DNA of 64,000 nucleotides from Gallintestinimicrobium propionicum. GTDB taxonomy: Bacteria > Bacillota > Clostridia > Lachnospirales > Lachnospiraceae. Position 1 is the stretch's first letter; the number at the start of each line of letters is the position of its first letter. Below are positions 16,970 through 26,500 of this stretch, in pieces. Location: NCBI RefSeq assembly GCF_025567525.1, contig NZ_JAOQJY010000008.1:1-64000 (forward strand), given 5' to 3'. Position numbers and translations under genes: made by a program. The notes beneath the pieces were generated by a model. The model searched no databases. It had not been told where the DNA came from and saw only the letters and a list, made by a program, of their open reading frames with translations.

Positions 16970-17719
16970 TTATTTGTAATTTACAATTTTGCCAAAATCA
17001 GCCTTCAGAGATGCGCCGCCAACCAGACCGCCATCGATATCAGGCTGTGCAAACAGCTCTGCTGCATTGCCGGCATTTACAGAACCGCCGTACTGGATAC
17101 GAACAGCTTCTGCAGTATCGGTATCATACATCTCAGCGATGCATTCACGGATACCCTTGCAGACTTCTTCTGCCTGCTCGGTGGTAGCGGTCTTGCCGGT
17201 ACCGATTGCCCAGATAGGCTCGTATGCAATAACCATGCCCTTAACCTGATCTGCGGTAACGTCAGCCAGATCAGATTTGATCTGCAGACGGATCCAGTCC
17301 ATGGTAACGCCCATTTCTCTCTGCTCCAGAGTCTCGCCGCAGCAAAGGATCGGGATCAGACCTTTTTCCAGAGCCTTCTTCACCTTCTTGTTCAGCAGGC
17401 AGTCACACTCTTTGAAGTAGTCACGTCTCTCGGAATGACCGATGATAACATATTTTACGCCAGCATCCAGCAGCATGTCTGCAGAGATTTCTCCGGTGTA
17501 AGCACCCTTTTCTTCGAAGTACATGTTCTCAGCACCAACTTCAACGTTTGTGCCTTTTACAGCTTCTACTACAGGTACGATGTCGATTGCAGGTACGCAG
17601 TAAACTACGTCTACATCGTCAGATTTTACAAGGTCTTTTAAGGTATTGCACAGTTCTACAGCCTGGCTGGGAGTCATGTTCATCTTCCAGTTGCCGGCTA
17701 CGATCTTTCTTCTTGCCAT
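16970..17719 (-). CDS. tpiA: Triosephosphate isomerase
   Basis: Interconverts dihydroxyacetone phosphate and glyceraldehyde-3-phosphate. The 249-residue protein has the catalytic residues Asn10 and Lys12 (NWKMN), His95 (IIGHSERR) and Glu167 (AYEPIWAIGTG), and the phosphate loop near YGGSVNAGN. It follows pgk by 20 bases on the same strand in the order gap-pgk-tpiA. Confidence 0.98.
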   Translation of the reverse strand: MARRKIVAGNWKMNMTPSQAVELCNTLKDLVKSDDVDVVYCVPAIDIVPVVEAVKGTNVEVGAENMYFEEKGAYTGEISADMLLDAGVKYVIIGHSERRDYFKECDCLLNKKVKKALEKGLIPILCCGETLEQREMGVTMDWIRLQIKSDLADVTADQVKGMVIAYEPIWAIGTGKTATTEQAEEVCKGIRECIAEMYDTDTAEAVRIQYGGSVNAGNAAELFAQPDIDGGLVGGASLKADFGKIVNYK

Positions 17720-17739
17720 GATAAATTGGTCTCCTTTGT

Positions 17740-18966
17740 TTACTCTTTGTCGTCTGCTGCTGCTACGCCAGGAAGCTCTTTGCCTTCCAGGAATTCCAGG
17801 GAAGCGCCGCCGCCGGTGGAGATGTGGCTCATCTTGTCAGCGAAACCAAGCTGGTTTACAGCTGCTGCGGAGTCACCGCCGCCGATGATGGTGGTAGCAT
17901 CTGTTTCAGCCAGAGCTTTCGCTACAGCGATAGTACCTTTTGCCAGAACAGGGTTCTCGAATACACCCATAGGTCCGTTCCAAACAACAGTCTTAGCTGT
18001 CTTAGCAGCCTCTGCGAACAGTTCTGCAGATTTCGGTCCGATATCCAGGCCGATCTTGTCAGCAGGGATATTCTCAACATCAACATAGTCAACCGGGATC
18101 TCAGCATCGATCGGGTTCGGGAAAGCGTCAGCTACAGCTGCGTCTACCGGCAGAATCAGCTTCTTGCCCAGCTTCTCAGCCTTAGCCATCATTTCCTTAC
18201 AGTAGTCGATCTTCTCTTCGTCAACCAGAGACTTACCGATCTCAAGACCCTGAGCCTTTAAGAAAGTAAATGCCATACCGCCGCCGATGATCAGAGTGTC
18301 GCATTTCTCCAGCAGGTTGGAGATAACGTTTAACTTATCTGCAACCTTAGCGCCGCCCAGAATCGCTACGAAAGGTCTAACCGGGTTCTCAACTGCATTG
18401 CCCAGGAAGTTGATTTCTTTCTGCATCAGATAACCAACAACATTGGAGCCGCCTTTTTCGGTGATGAACTTGGTAACGCCTGCAACAGATGCATGTGCTC
18501 TGTGAGAAGAACCAAATGCATCGCATACATAATCGTCAGCCAGATCAGCCAGCTCTTTGCTGAACTCTTCGCCGTTCTTGGTCTCTTCTTTGCCGCGGAA
18601 ACGGGTATTCTGCAGCAGAACAACATCGCCGTCTTTCATTTCAGCAACAGCCTTGGTAGCTGCTTCGCCGGTTACATTGTAATCTGCAACGAATTTTACC
18701 TCTTTGCCCAGCTTCTCGGACAGTCTTACTGCTACAGGAGCTAAAGACTCGCCTTCGTTGGGGCCGTTCTTTACTTTGCCCAGATGAGAGCAAAGGATAA
18801 CCTTGCCGCCATCGTTGATCAGCTTCTTGATTGTAGGAAGCGCTGCAACGATACGAGTTTCATCTGTGATCACGCCATCCTTTAACGGAACGTTAAAGTC
18901 GCATCTTACCAGAACTCTTTTGCCTTTTACGTTGATGTCATCAACGGTTTTCTTGTTTAAGCCCAT
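17740..18966 (-). CDS. pgk: Phosphoglycerate kinase
   Basis: Transfers phosphate from 1,3-bisphosphoglycerate to ADP. The 408 residues are slightly longer than the usual 390-400. It begins MGLNKKTVDDINVKGKRVLV and has the PGK signature VLVRCDFNVPLKDG and the nucleotide-binding GGGDSAAAVNQLG near the C-terminus. A ribosome binding site AGGAGG stands before the ATG. It lies between gap and tpiA; a terminator-like hairpin upstream suggests part of the transcription stops after gap. Confidence 0.98.
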   Translation of the reverse strand: MGLNKKTVDDINVKGKRVLVRCDFNVPLKDGVITDETRIVAALPTIKKLINDGGKVILCSHLGKVKNGPNEGESLAPVAVRLSEKLGKEVKFVADYNVTGEAATKAVAEMKDGDVVLLQNTRFRGKEETKNGEEFSKELADLADDYVCDAFGSSHRAHASVAGVTKFITEKGGSNVVGYLMQKEINFLGNAVENPVRPFVAILGGAKVADKLNVISNLLEKCDTLIIGGGMAFTFLKAQGLEIGKSLVDEEKIDYCKEMMAKAEKLGKKLILPVDAAVADAFPNPIDAEIPVDYVDVENIPADKIGLDIGPKSAELFAEAAKTAKTVVWNGPMGVFENPVLAKGTIAVAKALAETDATTIIGGGDSAAAVNQLGFADKMSHISTGGGASLEFLEGKELPGVAAADDKE

Positions 18967-18994
18967 GATAGGAACCTCCTGAAATTTTAACTGT

Positions 18995-19058
18995 TATCGT
19001 ATGGAAACAAAGTTTCCGATACGATGAAAAGAGGCCCGGTCCTTCTCAGACCGGACCT
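18995..19058 (-). terminator. Terminator-like hairpin and solo family B tail between gap and pgk
   Basis: AGGTCCGGTC - loop - GGACCGGGCCT followed by CTTTT on the minus strand (19032-19058) looks like an attenuating terminator after gap. Just beyond it, 18995-19025 matches the last hairpin of repeat family B (TATCGTATGGAAAC..GTTTCC.ATACGAT) without the rest of the unit. Confidence 0.65.
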
Positions 19059-19097
19059 CCAATGGCCTTTGTCTTATACGAAAAAGCCTAACGCCAA

Positions 19098-20117
19098 TTA
19101 AGCGTTCAGCAGTTTGCCGAAGTGCTTGATGGTACGAACCATCTGGCTGGTGTAGGAGTTCTCGTTGTCGTACCAGGAAACAACCTGTACTTCAGACAGC
19201 TCGTCGTTGATAGGCAGAACCATGGTCTGAGTTGCATCGAACAGAGAACCATATCTCATGCCAACGATATCGCTGGATACGATCTCATCGGTGTTGTAAC
19301 CGAAGGACTCATTAGAAGCAGCCTTCATAGCGTCGTTGATTGCTTCCTTTGTAGGGTTGCCCTTAACAACTGCAGTCAGAATGGTGGTAGAACCTGTAGG
19401 GGTAGGTACACGCTGAGCGGAACCGATCAGCTTGCCGTTCAGTTCAGGGATAACCAGGCCGATTGCCTTAGCTGCGCCAGTGCTGTTAGGAACGATGTTA
19501 ACAGCTGCTGCACGGGATCTTCTCAGATCGCCTTTTCTCTGAGGACCATCCAGAGTCATCTGATCGCCAGTGTAAGCGTGGATGGTGCACATGATACCAG
19601 ACTGGATCGGGAAGTTGTCGTTCAGAGCCTTAGCCATAGGTGCCAGACAGTTGGTTGTGCAGGATGCAGCGGAGATGATGGTATCTTCGTTGGTAAGGGA
19701 CTCATGGTTTACATTGTAAACGATGGTAGGCAGATCGTTGCCTGCAGGAGCAGAAATAACAACGTGCTTAGCGCCTGCATCGATATGAGCCTGAGCCTTA
19801 GCCTTAGAGGTGTAGAAGCCGGTGCACTCCAGAACTACGTCAACACCGATTTCGCCCCAAGGAAGCTCTGCTGCGTTAGCCTTAGCGTAGATCTTGATCT
19901 CTTTGCCATCAACGATGATGGAATCTTCGCCTGCTTCAACCTTATCAGCCAGTGCATATCTGCCCTGAGTGGAATCATATTTCAGTAAGTGAGCCAGCAT
20001 CTTGGGAGATGTCAGGTCGTTGATTGCAACGATCTCAAATCCTTCTGCGCCAAACATCTGTCTGAAAGCCAGACGACCGATACGGCCAAAACCATTAATT
20101 GCTACTTTTACTGCCAT
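19098..20117 (-). CDS. gap: Glyceraldehyde-3-phosphate dehydrogenase
   Basis: NAD-dependent glycolytic dehydrogenase of 339 residues. It has the Rossmann motif INGFGRIGRLAFRQ (8-20), the catalytic Cys153 in SAASCTTNC, and His180. A strong AGGAGG precedes the ATG. It heads the gap-pgk-tpiA cluster and has its own promoter with a leader of roughly 90 bases. No CggR-like repressor gene is adjacent. Confidence 0.98.
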   Translation of the reverse strand: MAVKVAINGFGRIGRLAFRQMFGAEGFEIVAINDLTSPKMLAHLLKYDSTQGRYALADKVEAGEDSIIVDGKEIKIYAKANAAELPWGEIGVDVVLECTGFYTSKAKAQAHIDAGAKHVVISAPAGNDLPTIVYNVNHESLTNEDTIISAASCTTNCLAPMAKALNDNFPIQSGIMCTIHAYTGDQMTLDGPQRKGDLRRSRAAAVNIVPNSTGAAKAIGLVIPELNGKLIGSAQRVPTPTGSTTILTAVVKGNPTKEAINDAMKAASNESFGYNTDEIVSSDIVGMRYGSLFDATQTMVLPINDELSEVQVVSWYDNENSYTSQMVRTIKHFGKLLNA

Positions 20118-20212
20118 TTTAGTTTCCTCCTAAAAATGTTTTGAAATTCTTTTGTCAGACAAGCTGTCCGATCAAAGGGCAGTATGCTTGACAAAATTTT
20201 ATCAGCACAATT

Positions 20213-20241
20213 ATTCTACCTAATTTGTTTCAAAATATCAA
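20213..20241 (-). promoter_or_regulatory. gap promoter
   Basis: On the minus strand TTGATA (20236-20241) and TAGAAT (20213-20218) have a 17-base spacer. The leader downstream holds a GACAGCTTGTC inverted repeat of unknown meaning. Confidence 0.6.
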
Positions 20242-20259
20242 GATGTAAAATTAAAAATA

Positions 20260-20290
20260 TTGGAAACATACGTCGTTTTTATGCTATACT
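20260..20290 (+). promoter_or_regulatory. Candidate promoter of the PHP phosphatase gene
   Basis: TTGGAA (20260-20265) and TATACT (20285-20290) are separated by 19 bases, a little long. AGGAGG follows at 20321-20326 before the ATG at 20333. Confidence 0.45.
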
Positions 20291-20332
20291 TTGGAATGAA
20301 AAATCAACAAACACCAACAGGAGGAGTTTTTC

Positions 20333-21151
20333 ATGCCAATTTTAGCAGACTATCATATGCACTCCAGCTTTTCCGGAGACTCCAGAGCGCCCATGCAGGA
20401 CATGGCAGCGCGCGCCATCGCACTCGGTTATCAGGAAATATGCTTTACCGAGCATATGGACCTGCACTATCCTGCTTCCGAAGAGTGTCCCGAAGACATG
20501 TTTTTATTAAATACCGATTCCTATCTCTATGATCTGCTCCGCGCCAGGGAGAAATTCGGGGAACAGATTAATATTAAATTCGGCGTTGAACTGGGACTCC
20601 AGCCAGATTACCTCAAAGAAATTTCCGACTACGCAAGATCCTATGATTTTGACTTTATCATCGGCTCCACCCATGTCGTACAGCATCAGGATCCTGCTTT
20701 TCCCTCTTATTATGAAGGAATCACAACTGAGGAGGGCTACCGCGCCTACTTTAATGAAATCCTGACATCCATCCGCTCCTTTACCAATTTCGATATTTAC
20801 GGACATATCGACTATGTGATCCGTTACAGCAAAACAAAGGATTTAAACTACTGCTATGAACAGTATGCGGATATTTTTGACCCCATCATTGAAACGCTGA
20901 TCGCCAACGGCAAAGGCATCGAAATCAACACCGCCGGTCTGGATAAAGGCTTAAAGGAGCAGCATCCCTGCACCGAATTCATCCGTCAGTACCGCAAAAA
21001 AGGCGGTGAGATCATCACAGTCGGCTCCGATGCACACCGCCCGGAGGATATTGGACGCCATTTCGACCACGCAGCTGACGTGCTGAAAGCATGCGGATTC
21101 TCTTATTACTGCACGTTTGAGAAACGGGTACCGGCTTTTCATAAGCTGTAA
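20333..21151 (+). CDS. PHP-domain phosphatase, HisJ-like (histidinol-phosphatase family)
   Basis: A 272-residue metal-dependent phosphoesterase of the PHP family. It has the metal-binding His8 and His10 (ADYHMHSSFSGD), Glu39-His40 (CFTEHMD), IIGSTHVV, IYGHIDYVIRY and the C-terminal SDAHRPEDIG. The pattern fits histidinol-phosphatase HisJ/HisK. No other histidine genes are nearby, so the physiological substrate is uncertain. It stands alone between the gap promoter and a strong bidirectional terminator. Confidence 0.85.
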   Translation: MPILADYHMHSSFSGDSRAPMQDMAARAIALGYQEICFTEHMDLHYPASEECPEDMFLLNTDSYLYDLLRAREKFGEQINIKFGVELGLQPDYLKEISDYARSYDFDFIIGSTHVVQHQDPAFPSYYEGITTEEGYRAYFNEILTSIRSFTNFDIYGHIDYVIRYSKTKDLNYCYEQYADIFDPIIETLIANGKGIEINTAGLDKGLKEQHPCTEFIRQYRKKGGEIITVGSDAHRPEDIGRHFDHAADVLKACGFSYYCTFEKRVPAFHKL

Positions 21152-21192
21152 ATACAAGCCGCCAGGAATTTTTATGTTCCTTTTACAGAAAA

Positions 21193-21228
21193 GATGAGGC
21201 AGCTGCACTGACGTGTGGCTGCCTCATC
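21193..21228. terminator. Bidirectional terminator
   Basis: A perfect 11-base hairpin GATGAGGCAGC / GCTGCCTCATC lies between two convergent genes (ends at 21151 and 21249). T-rich bases flank it weakly on the plus side. Confidence 0.7.
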
Positions 21229-21248
21229 TTACGATAACAACTCCGGTA

Positions 21249-22079
21249 TCACGAAACCGCTTCCCGGTATTCTTTTTCCAGCTCTTTGATTTTATCTGCC
21301 AGCTGCTTTTGGCAAATATCTCCGGAACCATTTTGCAAAGCCCCCTCCATGGACGCACAAAAGACCTGTCCTGGCGTACCCTGCCATTTCTGCCTGCAGT
21401 CCTTTAGCTGTTCCTCCACCAGAAGCGAAATCTGGTACAGCTCTGGATTTTTCGCCAGAAAATCCACATATTCCTGCTCAGACAGTCCCATCCGTTTTGC
21501 CGCCAGAAACCCGGCCGCGCTTCTTTTATCCCGCAGAAGCTTCCACGCTTTTTCATACGCGGCTGCCGCCCGATCGAACAAAAACAGTCCTGCATAAGCG
21601 CAGCCCGCATTATGATACACACTCCCGACGATCTCCGGCTTTGCGCCGGTCAGCTGTTTCATCAGCGGCTCATATTCCTGCAGCGCGCGGAAATATTTTC
21701 CGGATTCGAGGAAATAATCCCCCCGTGCCTTCGCCCGGTCGGTTTCGTTATTTCCCGCATTCGTCTGCAGGATTTTCTGCACCTGCAGCGCCTGCTCCTG
21801 CGGACAGTATCCGGTATACGAAAACAGACATGCCGCAAACGCCGTCACACAGTCCTCTTCTTTCAGGCTGTCATTTAACAGCACCGCAAGCTTTGGCAAA
21901 CCGCACTGCTGCGCAACCCAGTCGATCAGCTCTTTTGTCAGCAGCTCCGGCTCCATTATCCATGCGTTTTCCCGAATAAAATAGCACAGTTCTTCGATAT
22001 TCCAGATATGTACTTTTGCTTTTTCAAAATAGTAGGGCAATTCTGCGTTCTGCCCCAGACACAGATATACACGTCCCAT
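21249..22079 (-). CDS. Uncharacterised protein, third gene of the DUF5717/DUF5716 cluster
   Basis: A 276-residue soluble protein with no signal peptide. The middle part (ARGDYFLESGKYFRALQEYE, YHNAGCAYAGLFLFDRAAAA) reads as two TPR-type helical repeats, which suggests a protein-interaction role. The N-terminal 110 residues are not recognised. It starts 20 bases after the DUF5716-like gene on the same strand and probably works with it and with the giant protein at 23531-27091. I do not recognise a specific function. Confidence 0.6.
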   Translation of the reverse strand: MGRVYLCLGQNAELPYYFEKAKVHIWNIEELCYFIRENAWIMEPELLTKELIDWVAQQCGLPKLAVLLNDSLKEEDCVTAFAACLFSYTGYCPQEQALQVQKILQTNAGNNETDRAKARGDYFLESGKYFRALQEYEPLMKQLTGAKPEIVGSVYHNAGCAYAGLFLFDRAAAAYEKAWKLLRDKRSAAGFLAAKRMGLSEQEYVDFLAKNPELYQISLLVEEQLKDCRQKWQGTPGQVFCASMEGALQNGSGDICQKQLADKIKELEKEYREAVS

Positions 22080-22099
22080 GATTTTCCTCTAAAATTCGT

Positions 22100-23518
22100 C
22101 TATGATTCTGCCAAAACCGGCGGCGCAGCGGATTTTGCATCAGCGCCTGCTGCACTCTGTTCTGACGCCACAGTTGCAGTGTCTGTCGTATCGGCACCTG
22201 CTGACGCCTGGGCTGCAGTGCTGCTGCCTGCCGCAGTATCCGGCTGCCCGATCGAAATCGTCTTCTCCCAGAACTGGTGCGTCGCCGGGAAGAACTCTCC
22301 GAAGCCGAAATCTTCCATGTTCAAGCGCAGCGTCGTCAGATCCGCCATGTCGATCTGCAGGTGGATGCGCGTTGTGCGCGCCGGACGCTGTGGAAGTCCG
22401 GTCAGCGCGATCTCCACATCCCGGATCTCGCCGCCGTTTAGCGGTGTAATCCGCAGCGAAAAGCGGTTCTCCTCTTCCAGTAAGAAGTCGATCTCCGCCT
22501 TTGCATCGTACCAGTTCGTCCCGGCATCCAGAAGCGGATGGCAGCTGTCCTGCCCGCGCTTTTCCACATACAGACTGATGTTTGCCTTTAACATGTCTTT
22601 TCCCAGGAACACATACCCTTCGGAAACGCTGCCGGGCGTCATACGCTGGCGCGCCGCATAACAAGCTCCCTTGCTGTAAAGGTTGTTGCCCAGAAACACC
22701 CGGCGTTCCTGGCACAGAAACCGCAGCGATTCCTGATACCATTCTCCCAAAAAGCCTTCGCCAATCAGGTAGACACAGCTAATATTTCTATCGCCGATCA
22801 CCGCTTTCATTGTCTCTAAAAAGCGCTGATCCAGATCTTCTCTGCCTGCCGCCACTTCCTTCCAGTCCGCTTCCTCCACAAAGCAGGCGACCGGAGATGT
22901 TTTCCGGTTTGCCGTAAACAGAAGCGTATGCAGAAACGTGCCGGAAAAATCACACAGAAGCACGTCCTGTTTCCAGAGCTCTTCGGGTTGGCAGATATTA
23001 TAATAGAAAAAACTCTCCGCGCGTCCGATCAGAAACAGACTCGCATTTTTCAGACCGAGCATGCCGACCGCATCCGTCACTGCTGACAATACGGGTACAG
23101 ACACCTCCGGTACAGAAAAGACGAGCGCCTGCAGGCGTTCCGGGCGCACGATCGGTGCAAGCAGCGACATCGTCCGTTTTAAAAACAGGGAAAGCAGCGC
23201 AATCGAACTATAGTTCTGTCCGCCTACCTCCACCATTTCCTGGTGTGCTGCCTTCGTCAGCAGTCCGTCAGCGAGAAAAACCTCTCCAGTCGCTGCCGCT
23301 GCCTGCGCTTTCGGTCCGTACACCCAAAGATCTTGATCGGTATACCGTCCCAGCAGCGCCGGAATCAGATACTGCTCCTGATCCGCCTGCAGGCTGATCG
23401 TCTTTGGACAGGGTTCTCCCGGCAGACAATAGCTGATTTGCGCATATGCATCCGTCAGATCATAGCCAGCCGTTGCCTGCCGTTTGTTTTCTTCTTTTTC
23501 CCTGTGTTCTAAAAACAT
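22100..23518 (-). CDS. DUF5716-like protein, possible actin/Hsp70-fold
   Basis: A 472-residue protein. Features consistent with an actin/Hsp70-like ATPase fold are YDLTDAYAQISY near the N-terminus, VLLCDFSGTFLHTLLF in the middle, CVYLIGEGFLGEWYQESL, and SEGYVFLGKDML. The last 45 residues are low complexity (Ala, Thr, Ser, Asp). I associate this family with Lachnospiraceae genomes, always next to a DUF5717-like gene; this is recall, not a search. It starts 12 bases after the giant gene upstream, with AGAAGGAGAT before the ATG, so they share an operon. The ATPase fold is inference from pattern. Confidence 0.6.
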   Translation of the reverse strand: MFLEHREKEENKRQATAGYDLTDAYAQISYCLPGEPCPKTISLQADQEQYLIPALLGRYTDQDLWVYGPKAQAAAATGEVFLADGLLTKAAHQEMVEVGGQNYSSIALLSLFLKRTMSLLAPIVRPERLQALVFSVPEVSVPVLSAVTDAVGMLGLKNASLFLIGRAESFFYYNICQPEELWKQDVLLCDFSGTFLHTLLFTANRKTSPVACFVEEADWKEVAAGREDLDQRFLETMKAVIGDRNISCVYLIGEGFLGEWYQESLRFLCQERRVFLGNNLYSKGACYAARQRMTPGSVSEGYVFLGKDMLKANISLYVEKRGQDSCHPLLDAGTNWYDAKAEIDFLLEEENRFSLRITPLNGGEIRDVEIALTGLPQRPARTTRIHLQIDMADLTTLRLNMEDFGFGEFFPATHQFWEKTISIGQPDTAAGSSTAAQASAGADTTDTATVASEQSAAGADAKSAAPPVLAES

Positions 23519-23530
23519 ATCTCCTTCTCC

Positions 23531-26500
23531 CTATTTCAGCATTCCAAACAGCCGTTTTGCACAAAACGCGGTATACAGGTAGCTTTGCGTCCGCTCCTTC
23601 TGCGCCGATAAATCCTCCTGCAAAAGCTGTGCCTGTGCCATTTCATAAAGCCTTGCGTACCTGCCCTGCATTGCCTCTGCAGCTTCCTCCTGTGCAAGCA
23701 ACATGCCATTTTCCAAAATTTTTTCCGGCCTTTCGGACACTGTGATATAATACTGCAGCCGCTCTCCCGGAAACAGAATAAATCCCGCCGCATAAATGCC
23801 GTCGCAGACGCATGGAAGCTCCATTTCATGATACTGCGCTTCCGCCAGTTCCCCTTCCACTCTCCGATAGTTCAAAACCAGCTGTTTTTCGGGTTCTCCT
23901 TCATATACGACAAAGGTTTTGTCCAGAATCTCCCAAACCTCCGGCACAAGGTCTGCAAACTGCTGCAGCACCGGAAGCAGGCAGTTTTCTTCAAATAACT
24001 CCCTGATAATTTTAGCCACCTGACCGCGGTTTTTTTCCTCTAACATGCCTTTGTTTTTGGCGTAATACTGCAGCGCCGCAATTTTGCACAGCCTGCTTAC
24101 CTTTGCACCCCATCTGCAGAGCCGCAAAATCATCTGCACCATATATCGGTGGATCGGTTGCTTTAAAATCACATTTGCATAGGCGCAGCGGTACAAAAAT
24201 GCCTCTTCCAGCTCCGGACTGCCGCCCGCACTGATATAATCCCGCAAAAGATCCATCCGCTCCGTCACATCCTGCCCGGTAAACAATAGCTGAACCAGCA
24301 GCTTCCTGTTGATTTTCCAGATGTCGATTTCAAAATTTTTTGCCGCCTGCAATAGCACTTCCAGCTCGCTGCAGCTTCCCTCGTAAGCATCCGCCAGATA
24401 CTGTAAAATCCGATCGTCATATTTTCCGTTCAGCGCAGCCTGCGCACACAGAAGCATCAGGCGCTTTTCTTCGAGATGGCTTTCTTTTGCCAGAAGTCTG
24501 CTGCAAAGGCGCATCAGCTCCGCCGGCTCAAGTTTGCAAAAGCATTGACCGGCAAGCCACTCATATGCTTTGTCATAAAAACCGTGCAGAATCATCAGTC
24601 GCGCCATGCATAGCCTGTCCTTTTCCGCAATCTGCTCTTTGGACACTGTCCGCAAAAAGGCGTTCAGCTCCTTATTTTTCTCCTGTTCGGACAGCCACAC
24701 CGCCAGCCGGCAGCGAAGCTCCTGCCCGTAAACATCCTCCAGCTGTCTGTTTGTACAAAGCTTCGTCCAGACGGCGATCTGATCGAGTTCCGAAAGCTTT
24801 CTTTTTTCCGCTTCCAATAAAAACGCAATGCTCTCTGTGCCCCATTCCCGCAGTGCTTCCATTCCCCAGGCAGAAACCGCATTCTGAAACGAAAGCAGCT
24901 CTTTCCTGTCAACAGTCACCAGACAGCGGTTCTGCTCTTCGTCTTCTGTAAAAAGCAAATCCTCCGGATCGTAAACGGACACGCAGGCTTTTCCATCCTG
25001 CAGCCAGTAAGTCTCTTCGCCTTTCAGTCTGCGATGAACGACGATCAGCTTGCGGCATTCCTTGCGGTTCAATACAACTTCAGTGCTTCCGAGCAGTGAA
25101 GTAATCGTCTCCCCCTGCGTTTTGTCAAGCGCCAACGCCGGCAAATTTTCCCTGTACAGCCAAGACAGATGCCGGTTGATTCTTCCCTTATTCAGACAGT
25201 CCAGCAGAAAATGGTCCATCTCCGGCTTGTAGGTGATGTAAAGCTCCGGGTCCTTTGTCTTGCATCGCTCCACGCACGAATACAGCCACGCCGCATATTC
25301 CCAGTCCAGGTTGCACTGGTAGGCAAAATACAGCAGCACGCTTTTGGGCGGCTCAATATCCCGCGACAGATCGGTGCTCAACAGATAATATTCATACAGA
25401 CGCGTGACGCGCAGCTTGTTTTCCACACCTCTTTCATACCAGACATGCCACTTTTGCTCGCATTTGTTCCCTTTGATCAATAACGAACAGATCGCCTGCA
25501 AAATAGCTGTGGACTGCGTTTTTTCCCAGCTGCGTTCCAGAATTTCAAACAAAACCGGCTCGAAATATTTTTCCCGGCAGGCAAGCTCTGCAGCCTGTCC
25601 GCAAAGATTTTCATTCAAAAGCCCTTTCCGTGCGCCATAAACTAAAACCCTGCGCACAATCGGGTCTAGCCCCGTCAAAAGCGCCGGATCTGCGTTCAGC
25701 AAAAGCACCGCTTCCTGATACAACAGCGGGCTTACGCAGCCTTTCTGGAACTGTTCCTGCAAAAACTGCCACTTCCGGTAGGTGCTCCGGTTGATCTCAT
25801 GGGATAAAAACAGCATCAGCCACGCAATCCGCCATTCTTCCGGGTAACGGGTATAAATTTCCTCCACCCGCGCGGCGGCACGCTTCACATATTCCTCGCG
25901 CTTATCGTATAGTGTCGTCAGATACAGATAATAGCTGACGACCGCCGGGCTTTCTCCCTCCAGCATCGGGCGCAGCTGCTTTAACATCCAGCCGGCCTCT
26001 TCTGTTTTGTTTTCCGTCAATAACAGCTGTGCGGAAAAAAGCTTTGGCACGATACTTTTCCGATCCAGGACAGCCAGTTCTTCCACACATTCCCGCACCT
26101 TTTCCTGCCAGTCTGCCAGGTCGATCTGCTTTGCGCGCAGCTTTAAATAAAGCTCTGTCAGACGGATCGTATATTTTTTCTGGCGGCTTTTTTTTTCGGT
26201 TTCCGCAGACAGTCCCGTTTTCCGGCGGGTCGCTGTGACACCGACCAAAAAGCTGCCCCGGCTCCACGAAACCGTCACCGTCCCGAAATTTTTCCCGTCA
26301 TGGAGCTTTTCTTCCGATATATAAACCGGCAGGCGACAGAGATTGCCTAAAAAGTCGTCCTCCCCGATTCTGTTTTTTTCCAGAAACAAAAAATCGTCCT
26401 CTGTCTGTACCTTCAGGCTGACCGGTCCCCAGCCATTTTTTAAAATCGGCAGCTCTTCCCGTACCGTTTCCTGTACGTCTTTGACCTGAATTTCCGGTTT